From positions 25,370 to 89,369 of the forward strand of contig CALUFC010000009.1 in NCBI GenBank assembly GCA_944319885.1: a stretch of 64,000 bases of DNA. The letters are read 5' to 3'. Below, in pieces: positions 27,095-37,736 of this stretch; position 1 is the first letter of the stretch; the number at the start of each line of letters is the position of its first letter. A model generated the notes under the pieces. It searched no databases and was not told the DNA's origin. It saw only the letters and a list, made by a program, of their open reading frames with translations. The stretch is from an uncultured Coriobacteriaceae bacterium. Lineage in GTDB: Bacteria > Actinomycetota > Coriobacteriia > Coriobacteriales > Coriobacteriaceae. The translations under genes were made by a program, and so were the position numbers.

Positions 27095-28096
27095 TTGCCG
27101 AAGAACAAGAGGTATACGTCCAATCTGAATAACCGAAAGCAATCAACGGGTGGCGGCCCGTTGATTGTTTTCTGCATCATCTCCGTGCTGCTGCTCACGT
27201 TCTACATCCGTGAGGGGGAGACCGGGCCCATTCATGCGGTTCGCTCGGGTGTCACGACCATCACGAGCCCGATACGCTTCCTGGGCGGCGCGCTCGCCAC
27301 GCCGTTCGATGCCTTGGGCAACGCGTTTACCAATCTGACCGCATCGCAGGAAAGCCTCGATGAGCTCAAGGAGCAAAACGCCGAGCTCACCGCGCGTGTC
27401 GCTGAGCTCTCCGAGGCCGAGGCCTCTGCCAAGCGCCTTGAGGAGCTGCTCGGCCTTCGCTCGACCTACAACCTGCAATCAACCGCGGCGCGCATCGTGG
27501 GCGCATCCTCGGATGCGTGGTCGCAGACGGTTACGATCGACAAGGGTTCGGCGGATGGGATGGAGCCCAACATGCCGGTGTGCAACTCCGCCGGCGTGAT
27601 CGGACAGATCATCGAAGTGGGCGCTAACACCTCGACGGTGCGCCTCATCACCGATGAGAATTCCGGTGTCTCGGCGATGGTGCAGGCAACGCGTGCCCAG
27701 GGCATGCTCCAAGGCCAGCCCGACGGCACCCTGCGCCTTGAATACATCACGACCGATTCCGATGTGCAGGAGGGCGACATCATCGTCACGTCGGGCATCG
27801 GCGGCGTGTACCCCAAGGGCCTTCCCCTGGGCACGGTGACGTCGGTGACCAGCGCTTCGAATGACATCTACTACACGGTTATGGTGAGCGCTGCGGCATC
27901 GGCGGAGAATAACGAGGAGGTCATCGTGATCACGTCGCTCACCGACGAGCAGGTTGCCTCGGATGACGACGTGGCTGCAGCGAACGATGCCCCGCAGGGG
28001 AGCGCGCGCGATGCGCAGGCGCAAGACGGCTCATCGGACGATACGTCCGATGGGGAGGCGGGGGACCAAACCGATGACACCGGAGAGGAGGAGTAA
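27095..28096 (+). CDS. mreC: Rod shape-determining protein MreC
   Basis: A 333-residue bitopic protein of the elongasome. A transmembrane segment is at about 22-40, a coiled coil at about 85-120, and two beta-barrel domains follow to about 275. The last 50 residues are acidic and disordered-looking. It starts on TTG, supported by AAAGGGGG about nine bases upstream, 23 bases after mreB. MreC links MreB to PBP2 on the outer face of the membrane. Confidence 0.92.
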   Translation: MPKNKRYTSNLNNRKQSTGGGPLIVFCIISVLLLTFYIREGETGPIHAVRSGVTTITSPIRFLGGALATPFDALGNAFTNLTASQESLDELKEQNAELTARVAELSEAEASAKRLEELLGLRSTYNLQSTAARIVGASSDAWSQTVTIDKGSADGMEPNMPVCNSAGVIGQIIEVGANTSTVRLITDENSGVSAMVQATRAQGMLQGQPDGTLRLEYITTDSDVQEGDIIVTSGIGGVYPKGLPLGTVTSVTSASNDIYYTVMVSAAASAENNEEVIVITSLTDEQVASDDDVAAANDAPQGSARDAQAQDGSSDDTSDGEAGDQTDDTGEEE

Positions 28097-28101
28097 GCAC
28101 G

Positions 28102-28647
28102 ATGGCCTACCATGACGCACCCCAGACCACGCGCTCGCTCGCGATCCTCGCGATTATCTGCTGCGTGCTGCAGGTGGCGCTGGCACCTCAGATCTCGGTG
28201 TTCGGCGGCCGCATCAACTTCATGCTGATCCTTGCCGGTGTCGCGGCGCTTTCCGAAGAGCCGCAGACCGCAGTTATCACCGCGTTTTTTGCCGGACTCT
28301 TCTACGACCTCACGGCATCGGTCCCGGTGGGGCTCATGTCGCTGCTCCTCTCGGCGGGAGCCTTCGTGCTCGCCCACGCCTCGGGCTCGGCGGGCGGCGG
28401 ACTCACGCCGCTTTCGATCCAGTTCTTCAGCATCTTCGCGCTCGCGGTATCGCTCGCGAACGGGGTTGCGCTCATGATCCTGGGCGTCGAGGGATCCATC
28501 GTGGCAGCGCTGCTCTCACATGGCCTTACCTCGGCGATCATCACCGCGATCGTCGCGATTCCCTTCATGATGATCTATCGCGGGTCCGAGGCGTCGCATC
28601 GCAGCTTCTCATCGCGCGGCGGGTCGCGTTTCAAGGGCATACGTTAG
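28102..28647 (+). CDS. mreD: Rod shape-determining protein MreD
   Basis: A 181-residue polytopic membrane protein with about five hydrophobic segments, including the family region RINFMLILAGVAAL and the FFAGLFYDL motif. It partners MreC and PBP2 in lateral wall growth. It begins five bases after mreC and is followed ten bases later by the PBP2 gene. Confidence 0.85.
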   Translation: MAYHDAPQTTRSLAILAIICCVLQVALAPQISVFGGRINFMLILAGVAALSEEPQTAVITAFFAGLFYDLTASVPVGLMSLLLSAGAFVLAHASGSAGGGLTPLSIQFFSIFALAVSLANGVALMILGVEGSIVAALLSHGLTSAIITAIVAIPFMMIYRGSEASHRSFSSRGGSRFKGIR

Positions 28648-28657
28648 GAGGCGCGCG

Positions 28658-30718
28658 TTGGACGCACAATTGGTCGTCGTCGTCGCGGGAATCCTTCTAG
28701 CAGCCGTCATCGTTGGCTCGGTCTTGTTCCTCCGCGGCTATTCCGGAAAATTCACATTCGATACGTCCGGCGGTACGGCGCCGCGCGCCTCCGAGGGCGA
28801 GGGCAACACCGCCGGCGTCGCCTTCAAGGGCCGCTTCACCCTGCTGACCTTAGGCGTTGGCGCCATGTTCACGGCGCTTGTGGCGAAGCTCTGGAGCATG
28901 CAGATGGTGAGCTCCGATTACTACGATTCGCTCGCCACGAAAAACCAGACGCGCACCGTGACGACGCCTGCTCCGCGCGGCAGGATCCTCGACCGCAACG
29001 GAACGCCGCTCGTGACCAATCGCGCTTCGCTGGCGGTAACCGCCTACCGCGATCTGGCCGATGACACCGTGATGGTGCGCCATCTCGCTAACGTGCTGGG
29101 CATGCCGTACGTGGCATGCCGGCGCAACATCCAGGACAACACCGAAGGCGCGCAGGCGCAGCACACCATCGCCACGGACGTGCGTCGCTCTGCGATCGCG
29201 TACATCCAAGAGCATGCCGGCGACTTCGTGGGCGTGCAGATTGCCGAGCGCACCGAGCGCGTGTACCCGTACGGCACCACGGCGGCGCATGTACTCGGCT
29301 ACACCGGAACCATCACGCAAGAGCAGCTCGAAGCGCAGAAGGAGGCCGAGGCCCAGGGGAGCGATGCGAGCCGCATCGAGTACCAGTCGGGCGATATCGT
29401 GGGTCAGGCCGGCGTCGAGATCGAGTACGAGAAGCTGCTCCAGGGTATTCGCGGCGAGCAGACGGTTACGGTTGATGCCGGCGGCAACGTGACGGGGCAG
29501 GAGGGCGCGGTACCCGCGCGCGCGGGCTCGGACATACGCCTCACCCTCGATCTCACGATCCAGCAGGGCTGCGAGCAGGGCTTGGCCCATGCGATCGAGG
29601 TCGCTAAGGAAGAGGGGTACGAGCACGCCGGTGCCGGTGCCTGCGTGTGCCTCGACTGCACGAACGGCGAGATCTTGGGCTTGGCGAGCCTGCCCACGTT
29701 CGACCCCACCGTGTTCGTGGGCGGCATCTCGTCCGACCTGTGGTCGCAGTTCAACAGCGACGATGGCGGGCAGCCCCTCATCAACCGCGCCGTAAGCGGC
29801 CAGTATATGTCGGCATCCACCATCAAGGCGCTCTCTGCGCTTGCGGGCCTTGAATATGGAATCTACTCCTCCAGCAGATCGACGACCTGCACCGGTTGGT
29901 GGACGGGGAACGGCGAGGCCAACGGCAAATGGTGCTGGCTCCATTCGGGTCATGGTCCGATGAACTTGCAAAGCGGCATCGCCAATTCCTGCGACCCGGT
30001 GTTCTATGATATCGGGCGCGATTTCTTCTACGATGACAAGAACCCCGAGGGCCTGCAGGAGATGTTCCGACGCTGGGGCCTGGGAACCAAGACGGGCGTC
30101 GATCTGCCGAGCGAGGGCGAGGGCCGGGTGCCCGATGCCGCCTGGAAGGAATCGTTTTTCAAGGATTGGTCGGCCGAGGAGCGCGCTTGGAACGCCGGCG
30201 ACATGACCAACATCGTGATCGGCCAGGGCGACATCCTTGTCACGCCGTTGCAGATGGCGACGGTTTATGCCGGCATCGCGATGAACGGCGTGGAGTACAC
30301 GCCCCATGTGTTTTTGTCGGCCGTCGCGCGCGACGGCGACGGCGATGCCTACCTCTATAACGAGACGGGCAAGAAGGAGCACTTAGCGCCGCATATCAAC
30401 TCTGACGATGATCTCGAGCTCGTCAAGGCCGGTCTGCACGACGTCATCTACAGCACGAACGCTTCCACCGCGTCGCATTTCAATAATCTTTCGGTGCAGG
30501 TTGCGGGTAAGTCGGGAACGGGCGAGAAGGCGGGCGAGGACGAGTACGCATGGTTTGTGGCGTACGCTCCCGCTGACGATCCAAAATACGTCGTTGCATG
30601 CGTGCTCGAACAGGGCGGCGGCGGTTCGGCGACCGCGCTGCGGGCGGTCCGCGATGTCTTCGGTGTCATCTATAACGAGCCCGATACGTCCGATTCGGTC
30701 GATACCGCAACGAGATAG
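28658..30718 (+). CDS. mrdA: Penicillin-binding protein 2 (elongation transpeptidase)
   Basis: A 686-residue class B penicillin-binding protein that cross-links peptidoglycan during elongation. There is an N-terminal membrane anchor with a second hydrophobic stretch near 65-85. The dimerisation domain begins around RGRILDRNG, and the transpeptidase domain has catalytic S387 in STIK (S387, K390). A KSGTG motif lies near the end. It starts on TTG with GGAGG six bases upstream. It pairs with RodA, the glycosyltransferase encoded next. Confidence 0.93.
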   Translation: MDAQLVVVVAGILLAAVIVGSVLFLRGYSGKFTFDTSGGTAPRASEGEGNTAGVAFKGRFTLLTLGVGAMFTALVAKLWSMQMVSSDYYDSLATKNQTRTVTTPAPRGRILDRNGTPLVTNRASLAVTAYRDLADDTVMVRHLANVLGMPYVACRRNIQDNTEGAQAQHTIATDVRRSAIAYIQEHAGDFVGVQIAERTERVYPYGTTAAHVLGYTGTITQEQLEAQKEAEAQGSDASRIEYQSGDIVGQAGVEIEYEKLLQGIRGEQTVTVDAGGNVTGQEGAVPARAGSDIRLTLDLTIQQGCEQGLAHAIEVAKEEGYEHAGAGACVCLDCTNGEILGLASLPTFDPTVFVGGISSDLWSQFNSDDGGQPLINRAVSGQYMSASTIKALSALAGLEYGIYSSSRSTTCTGWWTGNGEANGKWCWLHSGHGPMNLQSGIANSCDPVFYDIGRDFFYDDKNPEGLQEMFRRWGLGTKTGVDLPSEGEGRVPDAAWKESFFKDWSAEERAWNAGDMTNIVIGQGDILVTPLQMATVYAGIAMNGVEYTPHVFLSAVARDGDGDAYLYNETGKKEHLAPHINSDDDLELVKAGLHDVIYSTNASTASHFNNLSVQVAGKSGTGEKAGEDEYAWFVAYAPADDPKYVVACVLEQGGGGSATALRAVRDVFGVIYNEPDTSDSVDTATR

Positions 30719-30727
30719 GGGTGCATC

Positions 30728-31936
30728 ATGGCAGCAAAAGCTCCGGCGCGCTCCTCGGCGAGCAGCTTGAATCGGGTCAACAAGAAGATCAGCACGCAGC
30801 GCAGCTCATTTCGCCAGCTCGTGAATCCCGGCGTCCTCGTGGCATGGGTGCTGCTCATGGCATATGGGGCGGTCATCATCTGGTCTGCCTCGCTCACCAA
30901 TGCCGAGGCATCGTTTCCGCGCCATCTGCTCGGCATCGGCATCGGTGTCGTGGTGGCTGTCGTGATCTGGCATATCGATCTCAGGAACCTTGCGAATATA
31001 TCAAACGTGCTGCTGGTGGTCGATATCGCGCTCGTCTTTCTGCCCTATGTTCCGGGCCTCTCGGTCACCGCGCAGGGTATGACGGGATGGATCCGCGTGC
31101 CGCTCATCGGGCTCAATTTCCAGCCCGTCGAGATCGTGAAGCTCGTGACGATCTTCTTCATTGCGGCACTCGGTGCGCAGTATAACGGCAAGATCGATAC
31201 GGTCCGCGACTACGTGCGCCTCTGCGGCATGCTCGCCGTGCCCTTCTGCTGCGTCATCGTTCAGGGCGATCTGGGAAGCGCGCTCGTGGTCTTCTTCGGT
31301 GGCGCCGTGGTGATCATGATGAGCGGCGCCAAGAAAGAGTGGGTGCTCTCGACCATCGCGATCCTCATCGGGCTCGTGTCGTTGCTGCTCGCTACCGATT
31401 CGATCATCGACGGCATCTTTGGTGACAGCAACTCCATCATCAAGAACTATCAGATGAATCGTCTGCTCGTGTTCATCGATCCCTCATCGGATACGTCGAG
31501 CTCGGGATATAATCTCCAGCAATCGCTCATCGCGGTGGGATCGGGCGGATTCTTTGGCAAGGGTATCGGTAACGCCACGCAGGCCACCTCGGGCTTTCTG
31601 CCCGAGGCGCACACGGACTTCGTGTTTGCGCTTACGTCTGAGACCTTTGGATTTGTAGGAGCCATCGTGTTGCTGGCCCTGTTCGCCCTGCTCATGTTCT
31701 CGACGATCCGTGTTGCCGCGAAGACCGAGAACCTCTTCTTGCGGCTTGCGTGCGTCGGCATCGTGGGATTATGGATGTTCCAGATCTTCGAGAACATCGG
31801 CATGTGCATCGGGCTCATGCCCATCACGGGCATCCCGCTCCCGTTCATCAGCTTTGGATCGTCGTCGATGATCGCGCAGTGCGCTGCGGTGGGCATCGTG
31901 CAATCGATCTGGCGGCATCGCGCGAAGGCCGCGTAA
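30728..31936 (+). CDS. rodA: RodA-family peptidoglycan glycosyltransferase (SEDS)
   Basis: A 402-residue membrane protein with about ten transmembrane helices. It polymerises lipid II with PBP2. SEDS signatures visible are GWIRVPLIGLNFQPVE near residue 120, the segment GFLPEAHTDFVFA near 295, and GIPLPFISFGSSS near the end. A cytoplasmic N-terminal tail of about 35 residues precedes the first helix. Its position after PBP2 favours RodA over FtsW. Confidence 0.93.
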   Translation: MAAKAPARSSASSLNRVNKKISTQRSSFRQLVNPGVLVAWVLLMAYGAVIIWSASLTNAEASFPRHLLGIGIGVVVAVVIWHIDLRNLANISNVLLVVDIALVFLPYVPGLSVTAQGMTGWIRVPLIGLNFQPVEIVKLVTIFFIAALGAQYNGKIDTVRDYVRLCGMLAVPFCCVIVQGDLGSALVVFFGGAVVIMMSGAKKEWVLSTIAILIGLVSLLLATDSIIDGIFGDSNSIIKNYQMNRLLVFIDPSSDTSSSGYNLQQSLIAVGSGGFFGKGIGNATQATSGFLPEAHTDFVFALTSETFGFVGAIVLLALFALLMFSTIRVAAKTENLFLRLACVGIVGLWMFQIFENIGMCIGLMPITGIPLPFISFGSSSMIAQCAAVGIVQSIWRHRAKAA

Positions 31937-31951
31937 TACGAGGAGGCAGTT

Positions 31952-32869
31952 ATGCGCTTTGGATTTGACGCCCTCGCCGACCTGTTCAAGGTCGGCCTTT
32001 CCACCTCTCGCGAGACCGACGCTCCGGTGCGCGTCGCCGTGTATGTCGACGATACGGCAACGCCGTTTCTCATCGACAGCGTGCGCGAGGCCTTTGTGCC
32101 GCGTACCACCTCGGCGCTCGTGCGCGTGGCACGTCTCGACGCGGTGCCGGTGACGCCCAAGTCCGACACCGACGTGGTACTGGTGCTTACCTGCGGATCC
32201 GACTATCTGCAAGAGGCCGTGCAGCAACTTGTGATTGCGGGCGCGCCGGTGTGCGTGATCGCCGAGTCGAGCGTCGAGGCGCCCTTTATCGAGGCGGATA
32301 CGCCGTTGCTTGGTCTTATTGCCGCTACCGAGCGCACTCACCTGCTCGATGATCTCGCGCGATGGATTCTCGATCGCACGGAGAAGGATGCGGCCTTTTC
32401 GGCGAACTTCGATTTCATGCGCGCTGCCGCATCTATGCGCGCCATCACCTCGTGCGCGATCACGAACATGGCAACCGGCGCGCTTTTCATCATCCCTGGA
32501 GCCGACTTCCCCGTGATGACCGCGGCCCAGATCGGCATGGCGCTCAAGCTTGCCTCAATCTACGGTTACGGTATGAAGCCCGAGCGCGGCTACGAGATTG
32601 CTGCCGTGGTAGGTGCCGGTCTGGGGTTACGCGGGCTGTCGCGTGTTATCACGCGGCACACGCCGCATGTGGGCTTTTTGGTCAAAGCGCTCGTGGCAGG
32701 TTTTGGTACGTACGGCATGGGATGCGCGCTCGCCGCGGCCTATCGTCACGGCATCGACTACTCGCGTGCGAACGAGGTGCTTGGTCAGGTTGCAGACCGC
32801 GTAAAGGCCGCTGCCGGCACCGCATCCGCGCATGCCGCCGAGGGCGCAGCCGCCCAGGATCATTGTTAA
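31952..32869 (+). CDS. DUF697 family membrane-associated protein
   Basis: A 305-residue protein. Residues 1-140 look like an alpha/beta domain of alternating strands (VRVAVYVDD, VVLVLTCG, VCVIAE). The C-terminal half carries the DUF697 pattern: hydrophobic helices with SCAITNMATGALF, GYEIAAVVGAGLGLRG and the HVGFLVKALVAGFGTYGMG segment. DUF697 often accompanies GTPase domains, but no P-loop is visible here. It begins 15 bases after rodA and ends just before the radical-SAM gene. The function is unknown. Confidence 0.75.
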   Translation: MRFGFDALADLFKVGLSTSRETDAPVRVAVYVDDTATPFLIDSVREAFVPRTTSALVRVARLDAVPVTPKSDTDVVLVLTCGSDYLQEAVQQLVIAGAPVCVIAESSVEAPFIEADTPLLGLIAATERTHLLDDLARWILDRTEKDAAFSANFDFMRAAASMRAITSCAITNMATGALFIIPGADFPVMTAAQIGMALKLASIYGYGMKPERGYEIAAVVGAGLGLRGLSRVITRHTPHVGFLVKALVAGFGTYGMGCALAAAYRHGIDYSRANEVLGQVADRVKAAAGTASAHAAEGAAAQDHC

Positions 32870-32879
32870 GGAGGGCGCC

Positions 32880-34757
32880 GTGCGCCACGTATATGAGGAT
32901 CGATTTGCCGAGATTGAGCCGCTGCTCAATCGCGTTGAAAAACCGAGCCGCTATATCGATCACGAATGGGGGACGCTTGCCAAGCCCGATGCTGCGTATC
33001 GCGTCTGCCTGATCTATCCAGATGTCTACGAGGTCGGTCTGCCTAATCAGGGCATCGCGATTCTGTATAACAACCTGAACAAGGCCGAGGGCATCTCGTG
33101 CGAGCGCGGGTACATCCCGTGGGTCGATATGGCCGATGAGATGCGCGCTGCCGGCGTGCCGCTGCTTTCGCTGGAGGGTGCCGCGCCTGTTGCCGCATTC
33201 GATGTGGTAGGTTTCCACATTCCGCATGAGCTTGCCGCAACCAACTACCTCGAGGCGCTCGACCTTGCCGATATTCCACTTATGGCGCAGGAGCGCGCAA
33301 ACGATGACCCGCTTGTTGTTGCGGGCGGCCCTTCTGTGTACAACCCCGAACCGCTCCATGCCTTCTTCGACGCGTTCTTGGTGGGCGAGGGCGAAGATTT
33401 GATCGTCGAGTTTTGTGAGCGCCACCGCGAGCTCAAGGTGGCAGGCCTCACGCGCACCGAGCTGCTGCGCGAGCTTGCGAAGATTCCCGGCGTGTATGTG
33501 CCGAGTTTGTACGAGCTGGTGCACGATGAGGCGTCGACGCGCTGGGGCCACACGGTGCCTCAGGCCGGAGAAGACGTGCCCGAGGTCATCTACAAGCGCG
33601 TTGCCGCCGACTTCGGTGCCACCGATCCCGTTCCGCAATCGGTGGTGCCCTATGCGCAGCTCGTGCACGACCGCCTCTCCGTCGAGGTCTTGCGCGGGTG
33701 CGCGCGTGGATGCCGGTTCTGCCAGGCGGGCATCACCTATCGTCCGGTGCGCGAGCGTTCGGCCGACCAGGTTGTTTCGGCGGTAGTGCACGGTCTTGAG
33801 AAAACCGGCTACGACGAGGTGTCGCTCACCTCGCTTTCCACGACCGACCATTCCTGCGTGAAAGAGATTCTCTCGCGTCTGAATCGACGTCTTGCAGATA
33901 CCGGTATCTCTGTTTCTATTCCCTCTCAGCGTCTTGATTCCTTTGGTGTCGAGATGGCGCTCGAGGTAGCGGGGGAGAAGAAGGGCGGACTTACCTTTGC
34001 TCCTGAGGCTGGTAGCCAGCGCATGCGCGACATCATCAACAAGAATGTGACAGAGGAAGATCTTGATCGCGCGGTTCGAGCTGCCTTCCAGGCGGGATGG
34101 CGGCGCTGTAAGCTCTATTTCATGATGGGGCTTCCCGGCGAGCGCGATGAGGACATCGTGGCTATTGCACATCTGGCGGATCATGTCGTCGAGGTGGCAC
34201 GTGAGGTTGTCTCGCCCGAGCAGCGCGGGGGCATTGGCGTTTCCATCTCGGTGGCGGTGTTTATCCCGAAGGCGTGGACGCCGTTTCAGTGGTGCGCGCA
34301 GCTCGACGATGCCGAGGTGAAGCGTCGTCAGCAGCTGTTGCTCGCAAGCGTGAAGAGCCGTGCGGTGCGCGTACATTACCACGATGCGGAAACTTCGCTC
34401 ATCGAGGCGGTGCTCTCCCGTGGCGGCCGTGATCTGGCCCCGGTGATTCTGGGTGCCTGGCAACGCGGCCAACGCTTCGATGCCTGGACCGAGCAGTTCG
34501 AGCTTTCACGTTGGCTCGAGGCGGCCGCGGCGTGCGACATCGATTTGCGCCAGGCGGTACAGGAGCCGTTCCCGCTCGATGCGCATCTGCCTTGGGAGCA
34601 TGTGAGCCCAGGCGTGTCCCGGGGCTTTTTGGAGCGCGAATACCGTCGCGCGCTGGAAGGCAAGACGACACACGACTGCACGCGCGATACCTGCACGGGA
34701 TGCGGCGTATGCCCCACGCTTGACGCACGGAATGTATTGGTAGGTGAGCGGCTGTGA
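32880..34757 (+). CDS. B12-binding-type radical SAM protein (TIGR03960 family)
   Basis: A 625-residue protein. An N-terminal domain (about 30-180) resembles the cobalamin-binding fold, and the radical SAM cluster motif has C274, C278 and C281 in RGCARGCRFC. A C-terminal CTRDTCTGCGVC gives four more cysteines (C-x4-C-x2-C-x2-C), possibly a second iron-sulphur site. It starts on GTG with AAGGAGG about five bases upstream, after the DUF697 stop. The partner TIGR03936 protein overlaps its stop. The pair often sits beside L21/L27 and ribonuclease G genes; the substrate is unknown. Confidence 0.88.
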   Translation: MRHVYEDRFAEIEPLLNRVEKPSRYIDHEWGTLAKPDAAYRVCLIYPDVYEVGLPNQGIAILYNNLNKAEGISCERGYIPWVDMADEMRAAGVPLLSLEGAAPVAAFDVVGFHIPHELAATNYLEALDLADIPLMAQERANDDPLVVAGGPSVYNPEPLHAFFDAFLVGEGEDLIVEFCERHRELKVAGLTRTELLRELAKIPGVYVPSLYELVHDEASTRWGHTVPQAGEDVPEVIYKRVAADFGATDPVPQSVVPYAQLVHDRLSVEVLRGCARGCRFCQAGITYRPVRERSADQVVSAVVHGLEKTGYDEVSLTSLSTTDHSCVKEILSRLNRRLADTGISVSIPSQRLDSFGVEMALEVAGEKKGGLTFAPEAGSQRMRDIINKNVTEEDLDRAVRAAFQAGWRRCKLYFMMGLPGERDEDIVAIAHLADHVVEVAREVVSPEQRGGIGVSISVAVFIPKAWTPFQWCAQLDDAEVKRRQQLLLASVKSRAVRVHYHDAETSLIEAVLSRGGRDLAPVILGAWQRGQRFDAWTEQFELSRWLEAAAACDIDLRQAVQEPFPLDAHLPWEHVSPGVSRGFLEREYRRALEGKTTHDCTRDTCTGCGVCPTLDARNVLVGERL

Positions 34758-35497
34758 TGGAACCCACTCTGTTCAAGCTGCGCGTGCGTTACGTCAAGCG
34801 GGGCCGTTTGCGGTATCTGGGACATCTTGAGGTAGCGCATACCATCGAGCGCGTCGTGCGGCGCGCGGGGTTGCCCTACGCCGTCACGCAGGGTTTCTCC
34901 CCGCATATGCGCGTCGCATTCTCCTCGGCGCTGCCGGTGGGAACCTGCTCCGAGAGCGAATGGTACGACCTCGTCCTCACCGAGTACGTGCCCGCGCATC
35001 AGGCGCTGCAACGCCTTGTTGCGGCCACGCCGGCAGACCTCGCACCTGTCGAGGCCGCGTATGTCGACATTCGGGCGAAGGCGCTCACCGCCTATCTCAC
35101 GCGCGCCGTGTATCGGATCGACCTTTCGTTGGCTGCAGGGCTCGCTATCCCGGCAAGCGCTATCGAAGGTGCCCTGGAGCGCATCCGCGAGCGCGGCAGC
35201 ATCGCATATCTGCGCGGCAAGAAGACCAAGCAGCTCGATGTCGCGCGCACGCTCAAGAGCTTCCGCGTGGCGAGCGCGCCGTGTGGGGCGCTTCAGCTTG
35301 TGCTCGATACGCGACAGGATAACGACGGCTCGATGCGTCCCGAGATTCTGCTCGGTGCGCTCGATGCCGAGCTTGCGGCACAGTACCTGCCCGATGTCGC
35401 GCCGCGGCCACTCGAGACCGGGATCTCCTCGTTCGCCTGCTTTGCCTCATGCTCGATCGTTCGGGTGGAGCAGACGCCCGAGGCTGACGAAGCATGA
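34757..35497 (+). CDS. TIGR03936 radical SAM-associated protein (DUF2344)
   Basis: A 246-residue protein recognised by its opening block LRVRYVKRGRLRYLGHLEV and the GFSPHMRVAFSSALPVG motif at about 45-61. It always accompanies the TIGR03960 radical SAM protein, in some genomes as a fusion. The ATG at 34757 shares one base with the preceding TGA; a GTG three bases upstream is an alternative. A role in RNA or ribosome modification has been suggested by context only. Confidence 0.85.
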   Translation: MEPTLFKLRVRYVKRGRLRYLGHLEVAHTIERVVRRAGLPYAVTQGFSPHMRVAFSSALPVGTCSESEWYDLVLTEYVPAHQALQRLVAATPADLAPVEAAYVDIRAKALTAYLTRAVYRIDLSLAAGLAIPASAIEGALERIRERGSIAYLRGKKTKQLDVARTLKSFRVASAPCGALQLVLDTRQDNDGSMRPEILLGALDAELAAQYLPDVAPRPLETGISSFACFASCSIVRVEQTPEADEA

Positions 35498-35551
35498 CGT
35501 TGAAAGTATCGACATATTGTGAGGGACGGACGCCCGCGACCAGATACTTTG

Positions 35552-35583
35552 TTGACGCGCCGTGTTTGGCCTGCTACTATAAT
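35552..35583 (+). promoter_or_regulatory. Promoter of rplU-rpmA
   Basis: TTGACG (35552-35557) is followed by overlapping -10 choices: TACTAT at a 17-base spacing (35575-35580), or the perfect TATAAT at 20 bases (35578-35583). The first gives the standard spacing. The leader would be about 33 bases. Confidence 0.65.
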
Positions 35584-35621
35584 CGGCTGTTGCACTACCA
35601 GATGCATGAAGGGTAAAGGAC

Positions 35622-35993
35622 ATGTACGCAATCGTATCCACTGGCGGCAAGCAGTACAAGGTTGCCACCGATGACATCGTTACCGTCGAGAAGCTCGAGG
35701 GCAACGTGGGCGACAAGGTCGAGCTTCCCGTCATCTTCCTGAACGATGGCAAGAAGATCGTGACCGACGCCGCCAAGCTGGCCAAGGCCAAGGTCACCGC
35801 CGAGATCCTCGACCAGTTCAAGGGCGAGAAGCAGCTCGTCTTCAAGTTCAAGAAGCGCAAGCGTTATCGTCGTCTGAAGGGCCATCGCCAGCAGCTCACC
35901 AAGCTGAAGATCACGAAGGTTCAGGCAACCTCGCGCGCGGCGAAGAAGACCACCAAGGCCGACGAGGCTGCAACCGAAGCTGCTGCCGAGTAG
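35622..35993 (+). CDS. rplU: 50S ribosomal protein L21
   Basis: A 123-residue ribosomal protein that contacts 23S rRNA domain VI with L20. The N-terminus (MYAIVSTGGKQYKV) and the KFKKRKRYRRLKGHRQ segment near 77-92 are standard. The C-terminal Ala/Lys-rich tail is longer than the E. coli protein by about 20 residues. It precedes rpmA by 33 bases. Confidence 0.98.
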   Translation: MYAIVSTGGKQYKVATDDIVTVEKLEGNVGDKVELPVIFLNDGKKIVTDAAKLAKAKVTAEILDQFKGEKQLVFKFKKRKRYRRLKGHRQQLTKLKITKVQATSRAAKKTTKADEAATEAAAE

Positions 35994-36026
35994 CACGCAC
36001 AACACACGAAAGAGCAGGTAGAAGAC

Positions 36027-36284
36027 ATGGCACACAAAAAAGGACTTGGTTCCTCCCGTAACGGCCGTGACTCCCGCGGCCAGCGCCTTGGCTGCAAGCG
36101 CTTTGGCGGTCAGGCTGTGACGACGGGCACGATTCTCGTTCGTCAGCGCGGCACCCACATCCATCCTGGCGACAACGTTGGCCGCGGTAAGGATGACACG
36201 CTGTTCGCGCTCGTCGACGGCACCGTCGAATACACCCGCGGTGTGAAGCACAGGGTCAATGTTCGTCCGTTCGCAAACGCGTAA
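36027..36284 (+). CDS. rpmA: 50S ribosomal protein L27
   Basis: An 85-residue protein whose N-terminus reaches the peptidyl transferase centre. It begins [15 protein letters not shown] directly after Met, so it is not of the Firmicute type with a cleavable N-terminal extension. The conserved [15 protein letters not shown] segment is present. Its gene ends 30 bases before a clear terminator. Confidence 0.98.
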   Translation: MAHKKGLGSSRNGRDSRGQRLGCKRFGGQAVTTGTILVRQRGTHIHPGDNVGRGKDDTLFALVDGTVEYTRGVKHRVNVRPFANA

Positions 36285-36313
36285 CGCACTACCCTTCATA
36301 GCGTGAATATGTG

Positions 36314-36349
36314 GGAGACCCTCTGCTTGGGCAGGGGTCTCCTTTTGTT
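36314..36349 (+). terminator. Rho-independent terminator after rpmA
   Basis: Twelve base pairs with one bulged T (arms 36314-36326 and 36331-36342, loop TTGG) are followed by TTTTGTTT. It separates the L21-L27 unit from obgE. Confidence 0.85.
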
Positions 36350-36352
36350 TGA

Positions 36353-37726
<1,374 letters not shown>

Positions 37727-37736
37727 GTGGTGTGCC

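Noticed and set aside
32682..34472. A 596-codon minus-strand open frame
   Set aside because: It lies opposite the radical-SAM gene, matches no family and has no start context.
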